DNA of 64,000 nucleotides, taken from contig NC_065567.1 in assembly GCF_022605725.1 (NCBI RefSeq), forward strand, positions 35,505,127-35,569,126. Direction: 5' to 3'. Below, in pieces: positions 35,120 to 47,400 of this stretch. The position numbers were made by a program, and so were the translations under genes. Source of the DNA: Anthonomus grandis grandis. Taxonomy: Eukaryota; Arthropoda; Insecta; Coleoptera; Curculionidae. The notes below the pieces were generated by a model. The model saw only the letters and a program-made list of their open reading frames with translations, made no database searches and had not been told where the DNA came from. Numbering within the stretch: position 1 is the stretch's first letter; each line of letters begins with the position of its first letter.

Positions 35120-36895
35120 CCCTTACGCTACCCGATGTTACAATTGTGACTTCCTTATTTACTAGTGTTATAAGGATCAAAAAATGTTTAATCTGGGTGG
35201 AGAACCGTGCGACATGATTGTGAATAGTGCATTTTATACGTGTGCACGCGCAAATCGTTTATTTTGCCGGGAGTGCATTCTTGTCATAACCTGAAAAGTT
35301 TCAGATTATTTTCAACAATGGCTCGTGCAGGTAAGTTATTATTTATTTATAGAATTTAGGGGAAAAAAGAAGTGCTTAATATTAAATAGGTATAATAAAC
35401 TTCAATTAAGTGTATTGTTTTTAGAGATTGAAAATATCTTTAAAATTGTTGATTCCAAGAATGGTTTTGTTATGTATATCACAATTGTGAGCCACGGGAG
35501 TTAACGTGGTTTGGTTTTAATTAAGTTAGATACAATTAATTCTTTGTTATAGCAAGAAGTAAGGAAATTATTGATTTGGACCATCTAAGGGATGAGGAGG
35601 AGGCATTGTTCCAACTTCTAGACGAAGTTGAGTCGGATATAGAGTTCGAGGATGAAGAAGATGAGTTTGAAATTCACGAAAAGATCCCAAGTGTAGCACC
35701 AAATGAAGCTGATAGCTCTTCAGATTCAAAAGATGATTTACCCCTCATACATTTCCAGACTCTCCAGTGGAAGCATGGAAACTTTAGAAGCAAGGATTTT
35801 CCTGTAAAAGAGGACTATACTCCATCCATCGTAAAAAGTCCAAACGAATATTTTGCTAAATATTTGGATGATGATTTTTTTGAGTCAGCCGCAAATTTCA
35901 CTTCCCAGTATTTCTTGCAACAAAATGTAAAACAAAACAACTTTACCTCCCAAGAAATAAATAAATTTTTCGGAATGAATACTTTGATGGGATGTATTCA
36001 TCTTCCAAGGATCCATATGTATTGGAATGGAAAATATAAGTTCCCATTAATTGATGGGGTCATGACCCGACAAAGGTTTTACATGATACGTATAAATTTA
36101 CATGTCGTTGACAATCTTAGCGTATCAGAAGAGGAAAAAAAATAGATTGTGGAGAATACGGCCGGTAATTGATTTGGTTCGCAATAGATGTAAAGCCATT
36201 GAAAGAAAAGAAATGACAGCTTTTTTTATTGACGAACAAATGATTTCTTTTTCGGGAAGATGTCCAGTTCGACAATTTGTTAAAAATAAACCATAGACTA
36301 GTGGGACTGAAGAATTTCGTTCTTACGACATCCGACGGACTGGTATTGGATTTTGAAATCTACCAGGTCAATACTACCCCACTAAAAGATAGGGATTTAG
36401 GCTTGGGACCCTCAATAATATAAAGTTACCTGTATTTTGACAGATACTTTTCAACTATTGCTTTGATGAACAAATTGACGAGTTTGAATATAGATGCAAC
36501 TGCTACAATTATGTCCAACAGAGTGAAAGGGTTTGATTTAAAAAAAGACAGTTTAATGAATAGGGGAGAGTCAGAAGAAGTTGTTAGAACCGATAATAAA
36601 CTTTGCATTACAAAGTGGAAAGATAATAACTCTGTTTTAATGATATCCACAGCTTTTGGAAGACAGCCGGAAACTGAGGTACAAAGATGGAATAAAACAG
36701 AAAAAAAAACGTTCAGGCATAGCATGCCCAGCTGTTGTTAAATCATACAACGAAAACATGGGTGGTGTAGATGTTTTTCCTTAACCCTTTCGAATATTTT
36801 TTAAAATAATTTTCCGTACCTTTTGACCCAACTTTATCGGCGTAAAATAAATATAAACCCCAAACTCAATTTTTTTTATCTCGGTACTGTAAGGG
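35120..36895 (+). mobile_element. piggyBac-like DNA transposon
   Basis: The left end is TTAA (35116-35119) followed by CCCTTACGCTACC. The right end, read inward, is CCCTTACAGTACC, and the flank there is TAAA, one change from TTAA. About 1.8 kb. The transposase is truncated and frameshifted, so the copy is dead. Confidence 0.82.
35318..36775 (+). pseudogene. piggyBac transposase, spliced start, broken core
   Basis: A 13-nt first coding exon (35318-35330, ATG GCT CGT GCA G before GTAAGT) and an acceptor at 35551-35552 join in phase to give MARAARSKEIIDLDHLRDEE. The frame runs to 36145 with an acidic N-terminus (about residues 25-55) and piggyBac motifs FTSQEINKFFGMNTLMGCIH and VMTRQRFYMIR. Frameshifts near 36125, 36295 and later then separate FFIDEQMISFSGRCPV, LVLDFEIYQ, TIMSNRVKGFDLKKDSLM and the final NMGGVD. 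The sequence after MGGVD and the C-terminal finger are missing, so the internal 3' part is deleted. The small exon is prediction from splice signals. Confidence 0.78.
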
Positions 36896-36899
36896 TAAA

Positions 36900-37425
36900 T
36901 TAACACTTAATTTTTAGTAAAGGATGCCCATGTCAATTTAATGTAAGTACTTATCCAAGAATCATGTTGTTTTTCTCGACGTTAGTTGATCGTCGCTCTT
37001 TAGTAAACTCATACTATAAAGAAATATGTAGTAAATTACACGTTTTTCATGAATTATAGGTAATTAAAGATTAGATTTAAACTTCTTCGAAGGTATTTTT
37101 AAAGATTTTCCCCATGTAGAGAAGCTTAAAAACTCATGCAAGAATATGTATTATAACCCTTATTATATATCTATCTATCTATCTATCTTTATAAGAGCTA
37201 TCTCAAACAAAAATCTAAAAATAAAAACTTCTGTTTTTGTTTTTTTTTCAAACTGGATACTAAAAAAGTTATTAAAATAATGTTACTTCATAAATATGGA
37301 ATTTACAGCGTAATAAAAACTCAGCTGCATGGGAAAATAAATTTTATTACTCTATAAATCTCACGGCAGGTATATTAAAAAAAAGTTTACCATGTATATT
37401 TTCTATTGGTTGTTTTTTGTTAAGC
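36900..37425. repeat. AT-rich spacer with (TCTA)n microsatellite
   Basis: A run of about six TCTA repeats lies at 37164-37188. Nothing else was recognised. Confidence 0.6.
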
Positions 37426-37426
37426 A

Positions 37427-37720
37427 AGTTGATGTTTTGTACACAGACTTTACAAAGGCATCTGACAAAGTAAATCACAGGGTTCTGATCGTCATTGTTT
37501 TAAGAAAAATTAAAACGTTATTAATTTAGGCGTTATTTAATTAATTTATTGTCACAATTCAATTTACAACGTTCAACAATGTTCTTCAATTTATTTTATT
37601 CATATTTTTCAAATTAAATTACATGTTTTTATTGGCTGGTTTTCTGTCGTCTTGCGGGTTGATGTTGTGTACACAGACCTCACAAAAGCATATGATAGAT
37701 TTTTTTTCCATTTTTATCAT
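37427..37720 (+). mobile_element. Two short LINE RT snippets
   Basis: VDVLYTDFTKASDKVNHRVL lies at about 37427-37490, and a second, shorter copy (TDLTKAYDR) at 37665-37700. Both carry the first palm motif only. A related snippet (gtaaatcacagagttctgat) is at about 40486. Each is next to AT-rich sequence containing a cttcaattta motif. Confidence 0.6.
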
Positions 37721-37819
37721 TAGCCTTATATATTGTGTTTTAGCCACAAATTATTTGAATAAATATACGAAACCAAAGGATTATATATTTAAAGAGAGAT
37801 AGAAATAACACAGGGTAGG

Positions 37820-38319
37820 GATAATACAGGGTGATTCGCTTCTCACCAAGGGAGCATATCACGGCATTTATACAGGGTGTTTGGAAGGTGAGTAGCCAAA
37901 CGAAAATGGTGAATAAGTGAGGTTACTGGCTATTTAAAACGCATAGTATTTTTTTTCCTCAAATTTAAGGTAATTAATATATTTTTTCCTTTTTTTATTA
38001 GATTTTCCCTGTTTTTTTACTTTAACCTTCATTTTTTTTGTTAATTTTTGGCCAAAATGGCGCACAATTAATATTATTTTAACGACTAATGTTGTCTTAT
38101 TCAGATTTAGGTAATAACTGAGAAAAATATTTAAAGAGAAACTAATAGTGGAGTAACAAACTTCCTCAAATCAATAGAAAAATAAATGTTACGTCAACTT
38201 TACAATGGAAAAAATAATAATAAAAAAGTTGTATGGTTTTAAAATGTGTTAAAAAACTTCTCTAGTTAATAGTCTTTCTAACGATGTGCCACATGTAACA
38301 AAAATAATTATTTAAGTTA
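37820..38319. other. Spacer with two mariner-like ends
   Basis: tacagggtg occurs at 37829 and 37873, the form of many Tc1/mariner termini, but no transposase or inverted partner was linked to either. The rest is AT-rich. Confidence 0.35.
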
Positions 38320-39930
38320 CGAAAAACAAATAAGTTTGTCTTCAAGGACGCGTGAACCAATTTCTTGAAAGCAACCTAATTGAGCAGGTATAAACTTATG
38401 TCTCTTTCTAACACTGATAAATCTGTTACGCTATCTCTTTCACCGTTCTAAAACAGCTAAACCTATTGTGCCCTTTCGTTTCCATGACCCTTTCCTTTAC
38501 AGGTTGATTAAAAAAAACATATTTTTTACTTCAAATCGTTTATTTATAAGTCTTGCTCAAATTGATGGCCATTATTTCTAATACACGCATAACATCGCTT
38601 TCTTATTTCTCTTGTGGTATACTGTAATGTTAGTTCCCGTCTCATTATTACAAGAGCGTCATTCATCTTTTAATTTCCTATCAATTGTTCCCTTTTATTT
38701 ATAGGTTCGAAATACACAAGTTCTTTTGCACGGCCCCAGACGTAAAAATCAAGCGGCGTCAAGTCCGGTGATCTTGCAGGCCATGGGATAGGGCCATGTC
38801 TGCCAATCCAAGTATTGGGAAATGCATTGTCTAGGTGCTTCCGGATCGCCAATCTCCAGTGCGCTAGGCACCCATCGTGTTGGAACGTCATTTGTTCTTT
38901 ATTGAGAAAATTTGGAACCCCGTTCAAGAGTTCGGGCAGATCATTTAATAAAAAATCTAGATAATTATTCCCATTCAAATTATCCGGTAAATAATGTAAA
39001 CCAATAAGGGTTTTACCAATTAGGCATGCCCAAACGTTTACTGAGAATTTCCTTTGAAAGGACACGACTTTTCATTTTTGGGTTTTCTTCTTTTGGGGCC
39101 CAATAATGCAAATTATGAAAGTTGGTAATTCCCTCCCTTGAAAACTTGGAATCATCTGTCCACAGTTTGTTTTTCAAGAAATCGCGGTTATCCACGTCCA
39201 TATGTAGCAGGAGGCGGCAAAACTGAATGCGTCTTTGGTAGTCGTTTTCTTCAAGATCTTGCACGGGAGTGTAATGAAAGGGATGCTTTCCGTTGGCATG
39301 AAGAAAAAACCAGACCTTCCATACACTTAGGTTTAGATTGGCAGCTACAGTCCGGATGCTCGTTGTGGGATCTTCGTCAAGAGCTTCCAGAATTCGTTCG
39401 TCATCAGCAACATTACGTTGTCTGCGAACTCCAGGTTCACGGCGATTTAGACTACCAGTTGCTCTTAAGCGTCTAAAGGTCGTTTCATAAGTATGACGAT
39501 TAGGTCTTGGTAAATTCTTTTTGCTTCTCGTCTATTTCCATCAGCTGTACCATATGCCATTAGGATATCGGCGTACTTCTCGTTTGGCACCAGTTATAGT
39601 AGGCAACAGTAACAATAAAACAAAGTTAACGAAAATGAACAAAACTTAATGAAAATGAACAACAAAAACAATATGCGTAGAGCGGAGTTAAAAATATGTA
39701 ATGTAGCGGAGAAAGACAAGTCTTGCATAAATAATACTCGTATTATAGTTAGTGACAGATAACAGTTTAAGGTAACGGGTCACAAAGGGAGTGTCACCGA
39801 ATGATAAAGGAGATTATAGCTTAACAGGTTTAGCTGTGTTAGAAAGAGGCATAAGTTTATACCTGCTCAATTAGGTTGCTTTCAAGAAATTGGTTCACGC
39901 GTCCTTGAAGACAAACTTATTTGTTTTTCG
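38320..39930 (-). mobile_element. Tc1/mariner-superfamily element, DD41D, with long inverted repeats
   Basis: Inverted repeats of at least 100 bp form the ends. The left begins CGAAAAACAAATAAGTTTGT, and the right mirrors it, including ggacgcgtgaaccaattt and gcaacctaattgagcagg. TA flanks both sides (38318-38319 and 39931-39932). The element is 1.6 kb with one transposase on the minus strand, next to a LINE relic. Confidence 0.88.
38544..39560 (-). pseudogene. DD41D transposase, broken
   Basis: The minus strand starts MAYGTADGNRREAKRIYQDL. Frames shift and stop several times through RQRNVADDERILEALDEDPT, VQDLEENDYQRRIQFC, KLWTDDSKFSREG (first Asp), FQHDGCLAHW (second) and WPARSPDLTPLDFYVWGRAK (third). 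A shift near 38670 is followed by RKRCYACIRNNGHQFEQDL and a stop. Forty-one residues separate the second and third acids, matching the DD41D group of the superfamily. All three acids are kept. Confidence 0.83.
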
Positions 39931-39944
39931 TACAATTCGTTGCC

Positions 39945-40480
39945 GAATGCTGTCAAAACAGACAATAAATTCTATCAAATTGTCTGTATCATTTGGCGTA
40001 ATATGAATATTGCAGCCACCATTGATCTATTGGACCTAAATTCTTGCTGATATTGGCACCTTTTCCATGAGCTTATTAGCAATGATTTTAGTAAAGAGCT
40101 TAAGGTCCGAGCTTAGTAGCGTTATGTTTCTAAAGTTATTGGGGTTACTTTTCTCTCTTTTTTATGTATAGGTAGATGCTGATATACACTTACTCTCCAT
40201 TCGTCTGGTTCCGGATCTAATTGTCTTTTTAACCAGCTCGGTGAGTTCTTCCTGTTGTCCATTCCCCTATATTTGATTAGTTTATTATTTATATTGTCGC
40301 TTGAAATTCCTCTATTGTTACTTTATTTTCAATGTTATCGTCATTTTGGTAGAATCTCTTTTCTTGATGTGTTTACATTGAGGGTATTATCAAAGTGTTT
40401 TATCCATGTCTTCAATTTAATCTCTTTCACTTTCACCTCTTCAATAGTCTGTTTTTTCCTCTTTTATTAGATGTCTTATA
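39945..40480 (-). mobile_element. LINE fragment, 5' RT region
   Basis: Minus strand with frameshifts: EIKLKTWIKHFDNTLNVNT, DPEPDEWRVSVYQHLPIHKK, FRNITLLSSDLKLFTKIIAN and QEFRSNRSMVAAIFILRQ. These are the usual RT fingers motifs (W-HF, NYRGISLL, GFRKNRST). It ends at the TA next to the DD41D element, which may have inserted into it. Confidence 0.7.
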
Positions 40481-40519
40481 TCGTGTAGTAAATCACAGAG
40501 TTCTGATAAATATTGCTTT

Positions 40520-41318
40520 AGGAAAAATTATAATTTTTCATTAAATTTATTCATTAATCTATTATTTATTTCGTGGATTGTTTAATTTTATTATTATTTA
40601 TTGAATAATTCGTTTCAAGCAATATTTGGTAAATATATATGGATGGTACAGGTCGTTGAATTTTCTTCGTTGTATCTTATTCATCAACTTTAGGGTCTTT
40701 GCATACGACTTGTGTGATAAAACACAAGACTGTGACAAAAAAAGGAAAACCTTGAATTTGTACTGTTGAACGCATGTGCTTATGTATCAGGACGCTGAGT
40801 TAATTTTTTCATATTATTTGTTAAAACCCAATCAGGGTGAGTTAGGTTGAGGCTGGTGTCGATTCACGTCAGGTGCAAACACGTTTAAATGAATAAGAAA
40901 ATTGAAGCATATATAGGTGGATAAGACTTCAGTTGATATCCCCATGGCTACGTAGCAAGCGACCAAGGATACCATCTAAATGTGCATCAATGAGGAGAAC
41001 CTTAAAATTGATTGTTGCGCTGATCCTATGACATATCCCCCACAAGGATATATTCTAAGAGGTTATACTGAGACAGTTTTTTCTTTTGTTCTGCTCTTTC
41101 TGACTACTGATCGACCTGCTGACGAGTAGTCCGCTTCAGCTGATGGGACCAAAAGCCTGACAATGCTACTGAAAGCTAAATACAAATTTTCATTTGAATA
41201 AAACCCAAATATTTTATCAAAAGTTATATTTAAGTCTTAAGATATCGAATTCACAGAAAAATTTAATTAAGTATACTTAAGTAAAGTTGTTTTCGTAATT
41301 TGCGAAAAGTCTAGTTGC
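40520..41318. other. 3' flank of the serine protease gene
   Basis: Downstream of the stop at 41319, read on the minus strand. No canonical AATAAA was found within about 150 bases on the gene's strand. No other gene was recognised. Confidence 0.4.
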
Positions 41319-41471
41319 TCATTTCAGATTTTTATAAATCCAAGGCAAAAACTTCTCAACTCGTGTGTAAACGCCAGGATATTGTCCTTTTCCGCATCCA
41401 ATTCCCCAGGACACGATACCAACTTGGGTCCATCTACCGTTGTTTACCATAAGAGGGCCACCAGAATCTCC
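41319..41471 (-). CDS. Serine protease exon 7 (catalytic Ser, stop)
   Basis: Codes GDSGGPLMVNNGRW, QVGIVSWGIGCGKGQYPGVY and the terminal helix FLPWIYKNLK, with TGA at 41321-41319. Confidence 0.93.
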   Translation of the reverse strand, partial: GDSGGPLMVNNGRWTQVGIVSWGIGCGKGQYPGVYTRVEKFLPWIYKNLK

Positions 41472-44400
41472 CTAAGGAAATAAAATTTGCTTAAAGGCAG
41501 AGCAGTACAATATAAAGTTGAAGTTGAACCATTAGAGTCTAAACTGGTAAATAACAATAATAGACTTACACTACAAGAATCCTTATTGGCTCGTCCAGCG
41601 CATAACATGTGTTCTACAATACCTCCTGGAGCGGCATGTCCATATTTTTGTCTGCATTCTGTATTACTCCATATAGGAATATTAACTTCTTGGAGAACCG
41701 ATGGTTGTGGACCACCTAAAATAATTTGATACAGGAAAAACTAATACAGCTAACTTCTGCAAGACCGTTTACTTTCTCTGATGCTTCCCCACCCTATAAC
41801 AGTTCCTGTTGATCCTGCCCAATCTCTTCCTCCACTTGATGGCAGACACACTGGTCTAATCACAGAATTAAATTCTACTGGACTGTCTAATGTTAATATG
41901 GCAATATCGTTGTACTGAAAAAATATTGATTATTATTAAATATTTTGATTGAGCTTAGTTAGATTAGAGTTATGTTCTGGAAGAAAATGTGAAGTTTCAA
42001 AAAAAAAGAAGAAAAAAAGTATTTAAACCTAATCTGAAATTGAGAAGATCTGAAGAAGCAATCGTAAGAAGAGATATTTCTTTTTCTACAAATCAATAAA
42101 GCAATTCAAGAAGTAAGTTAGTGAATGAATTGAGCCGAAGCCAGTAGGTCCAAGTAAACTTGCTGAGATAAATTGTTGAAGTTTTTGTTAATGACTAATG
42201 AATAATTTTATGAAATTTATCAAAAACTTTGCAAAACCCACCACCTAATTTCCTAATAAGTAAACTTACCAGTGTTCTTGAATCAAAACCTTTGTGCCTC
42301 ACTACTCGTTTCACACGTTTTTCCACATGTTTTACTTCAGAATTGGTTTTAATGTTATGATCACCCAATCTGACTGTAAGTCGAGCAACATCCCAAGAGC
42401 TCATACTGAAAATGAGAAAATTAAAAAAGATTCAAGACTTAATGACGATATATGGAATATTGTTTATTGCTTCATCAGGATGCATGATAACTTTCATAGA
42501 AGTAAGGCCACAGGGACCCTCCAGACGTTCTAAGGCATGTAATTAACTTAACTTTAATGAACATGGTATAATATTGATTCTTCGAAGAAATTAATAAGGA
42601 AGTATGACAACCTTAAGAAGAAGCAATATCTGAGAAGTATTCCACTAATGAATTTAACAGATCTGGTCTTAACGACAGATAATAATCAGCTTAAGGGTAG
42701 TTGATGAGGTTAAGGAAATTCAATTTAAAGCAGCAAATATTTTACGCATAACTAGAACACCCAAGTGTTCCTCATCCGAAATTTAGACAATAAGGAAGCT
42801 ATGCGCTAATCAGAATAGTACTTACGACAATATTACTTACGGATTTACTGAATCACCTAATTCAGTAGACTCAAATTTAAAGTTACCAAGAATCTTTGTC
42901 AAGGTTGGTATAATAATGATCTCAATTTACTTAAAGCCAGAATATATTGTAACTGTTAAAAAGTAAAGAGATGGATTATGATGGAAAATTGAAACAACTG
43001 CTACTATATCAAAATCTAGCTGATAATATGGCATCTTATACTAATTTAAAAGTAGTTAGCATCTTTTGCATTTTAATCATTATACATATAATTTCATTAA
43101 TACTTACTGTGCAACACAATGAGCAGCTGACAATATATGAGTACTGTCAATCAAAGAGCCACCACAAAATTGCCTTCCATTATTAAAAAGAGCCGCAATC
43201 CAAGGCCACTCGTTTAAATCAGCATTATGTCCTCCAACGATTTTTCCTTGATCCTGGAACCCATTTTTGGCACCACAGGCGGCAGATCCTACGTCTGATG
43301 GTGGTTTTTTCGTTGTTGGTTTTGCTGTCGAAGGTTTTGTAGTTATAAATCCTAAGGGGTGGCGAGTGGTTGATACTCGCATAGTAGTGAGCAGACCTGG
43401 ATAACTGGGACTAGGAGGATGGGTTGGTAGAGGAGGAATAGTATGATCTGGTGGATGAGTTGGAAGTGGTGGGGGCCAATTTGGAATCTTTGCACTTTGG
43501 TGAGCTTCTTCGTTATTATTTTGAATTTCGGGTTGATGGCTACTTTCCTCTATCACGAGTGGACGATTTGTGATTTGTGTAGGTTGACTCGCGGTTGAAC
43601 AACAAATCCCCAAAACCTACAAACAAATATTCTTTGTAATCTGGTGTTCTGATAGTTGTATATTTCTTTTTAGTTTACCTGTCGTCCTTGGGGAGAATAG
43701 TAGCTGCACGTGTCATACATGCCCAAAATCCACATGTCAAAGTTACCCACGTTAGCAGATTGGAAATAAGGATAACATTCTTTAAAAGCAACACAACTTC
43801 CCAGTTCATTTCTACTATTGTAACAAAGTCCAGGGGCTGCTATGTTGAATTCATTTGCTTGATACGGTTGGGGCAGAGGCTGGATTTGGGGTATTGTAGA
43901 CACATAGTTCAGCAACGAGAAAGTAGCTGGCTCTAGTAAAATTTGTTTTCCATCTCGTTTAATGTTATGTTGAAGTTCTAATGAGTCTGAAATAAAAGTA
44001 ACAGTAAAGGCTAACTATTATGTTCATTTAGAGCCATGTCCTTCAAATTCAATCCCTTTTAACTAACAATAGAAATTCTTTAGATATACTATAGAGTAAT
44101 AATTAATAAGGGTGGAGGTTGAAACTGAACATTACGCCTTCTCCAATTAGCTGTAATATATTTGTATATAGAAAGAGAAGATTGAGCAGTTGGTGAAGCG
44201 ACATGTAGAAGTGCAAATAAAAAAGCATTATCGATTCGATTTTGTGTTGAATGATGTTGATGAATGAATAAATCAGCTTATCTTTATAAAAGATTCAACT
44301 CGGTTGAGACAGCTCTATATTGAGCAATATCTATTGATTTCAATAGAACTCCGTTAGAACAACATCTCATTTATTTTATATTTGCTCATAATTTAAATGA

Positions 44401-47400
44401 CAAATTTACTTATAATTTTTGTATAGATTATTATCGACCATTAATAAATAATAAATTTAAAAGACCCGCCAAAAGTTTCATTCTGAAAAAAATGATAATA
44501 GATGGAGCCACAAAAAGAGTTAAGTAGTCATAGTGACATTAGTAACAGGGTATATATTTTTTCAACTGTACTATTGTCGCTACAATTTCAAGGCCTGTAT
44601 GTTGCTAAGTAGAAAAGTCATTTTTTATTTTTGATGTAGAAGATTTCAGTCAAATAATGCTTGCTTTGTATAGGTTATTACTCTCTGTGTAAAAGGGTAT
44701 ACCTAAACTACCGCTCAAAAGTATTCGCCCACCATTTATTCTTTTTGTAAATTGCATATATGCTTAAACAGCATACCTATCAACTATGGTTCGTTGAAAA
44801 ACACTGAGTATTTAGAAATAGTCTTGCAAAAAACAAACAATGTAGTGAAAATATGCACTTCTTCTAAAAAACTAGCTAATCTGTTTACAGCTCGTTTCCG
44901 ATGAAATTTGAAACATTTAAAGGTGTTCAGTCTTCAATAATTGGTTTTGTGTAACATTGGTAAATAATTTCGCTTGCTTATTTACGATTGTCACCGTTTC
45001 TTTGCTGGTTTTTCAACATTCTTTAAAATGGCTAAAACAAGAGAGTTATCGGTAGAAACAAAAGGTATTATCATTGGACTTCATAAGGGAAAGACTAACC
45101 GTCAAATTTCGACGGATTTGGGAATTCCAAGGCGGACTGTCGATTATAATGTTAGGAAATTCACCAGAGAAGGGACTATTAGCGACAAACCTCGATCGGG
45201 AAGGCCAAAGGCAACAAGTTCAAAGGAGGATTTAAATATTATAATTACAAGCAAACGCAATAGACGCCTTACCGCCCCTGAAATCACAGCAAAAATCAAC
45301 AAGGAGCGTAAAAAAGCGGTCAGTGTTTCGACAGTAAAACGGCGACTTTATAATGCTGGTCTTAAAGGACGTTTAGCTGTATGCTACTGAAGGATGTTAA
45401 TAAGAAGAAAAGACTTGAGTGGACCCAATCACACAAAGAATGAATCATTGATGACTGGAAGAAAGTTCTCTGGAGTGACGAGTCGAAATTCGAGGTTTTA
45501 GGAATGAAGAGGCGAGTTTTTGTTCGCCGTCATGCCAATGAAAGGGTCGCTGAGAACTGTACGGTGGCCTCAGTTAAACACGGTGGTTGTTCGGTGATGG
45601 TGTGGGGTTGTTTTGGAGGATCTGCAGTGGGCGATCTAATTAGAATAGAGGGAATTCTTCGAAAAGAGGGTTACAAAACAATTTTAAGTGACCATGTACT
45701 TCCTTCTGGTACTCGAATAATTGGGAAAAACTTCATCTTTCAACATGACAATGACCCCAAGCACACGTCGAAATTGTGCAAGCAATATTTAGGTCAATTA
45801 CAAAGGCAACATCTTCTGAAAGTTATGGTATGGCCCCCACAATCACCGGACCTCAATCCTATCGAATTACTGTGGGATGAACTGGATAGACAAGTGCGAA
45901 AATCATGCCCCACTTCAAAAGAAGATTTGTGGAGGATCATCTAAGAAGAGTGGCACAAGATACCTCAGGAAACTTAGTTAGAAGACTACCAAATAGACAA
46001 ATTAATTAGAAGACTGCCGAAACTCTGTGAAGCTGTTATTAAAAATCGAGGCGGACATGTAGATGAATCCAAAATTTGATTTTCTTAAATTTAATTAATT
46101 GAAAAATGTATTGTTTATATTCATTTTGTTATAAACAAACCATTTCATAAGAATAACTGATGGGTTTATTATTTTTAGTTATAACTTTAAAACAGTCATA
46201 TGTGGGCAAATACTTTTAAGAGGTAGTGTATATATAATTCTATATAATTACGTAAGGGGGTTGGCTGGGTCAAGTTTTAATTTGTTTCTGTGAGGAAAAC
46301 CTTAAGCCGCGTATCCACCTGACAAACGGAACGTTTAGAAACATTTGCAATCGTTTACAAACACGATGTTTATCCGGTGGATACGTCGGTCACTCACATT
46401 TGCAAACGTTTGCAGGCGTTTGTCACTGTTCCGCGAAAAGTCGGTAACTTCAAGGATTTGACTTGTTTGTGGATTTCTGCCTGATTTCAGTGGAGACGCG
46501 ATATTCTACGTTTGTAGATAAATAGATATTACTAATTAGTGTTTGTTTACTTGTATTTAGTGTTTATAAAAGTTGTGGTTGAATTGATTGATCAATAACT
46601 CGAACAATAATAATTATTTTTTTATTTAATTTGTTTATTTACGATGAATATTACTACGGAATGGGACCACGAGCAGTGTATCTACTTAATAAATTTATAT
46701 AGACAAAAACCGGAACTATGGAATGCCAGACATGGTTTTTATTATAATAAAATTAAGAAACATGACGCCTGGGCCGATATAGCCAAAAATATGAATGCAA
46801 CCATCGATATTGTAAAGGCTAAAATAGGCTCGTTGACAACTTCATTTAGAAGAGAAAGAAACAAAGAAACTCAAAGTTTGGGAACAGGAAAAGGTCTGTA
46901 TATTTAGTGAACCTGTTTTTCTTGTTTAATATTTTTTGACATCAAAGTTGGAGGAGCTTCCAGCATTATCGCTTTAGAGTGCAGTTTTTTGTGTTTTTAA
47001 CCGTTAGCCTGGATGCACATGGGTACGTGATCACGGATCCGTTGCAACCACGTAACTGCTCTCGACCAATAAGGGTTTGTTATGGTTAATTGCCATTGGT
47101 TGATATCAGTCGCTACGTGATCGCAACGGATCCGTGATCACGTACCCATTTGGATCCAGACTTACTATTAATAAGGATGGCCAACAATAAAACTGAAAAT
47201 TTGCAGGGCGGGAGGAGGTACACACAAGCCACTGGTTTACCTATGAGGCATTTGGATTTCTTATGGATAAGAATAAATGCAGGAAATCTGTCAGCAGTAC
47301 AAAAAAGATGACTCATTCCCAAATAAAAGATTCAAAGGTGAGAAATATTTTTTATTTTACTTTAATTTTACAAGCGAAAACTCATTCTTTACAAAAACAC

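Noticed and set aside
39138..39476. A 112-codon plus-strand frame
   Set aside because: It is the antisense of the DD41D transposase N-terminal region, which has recognisable motifs on the minus strand.
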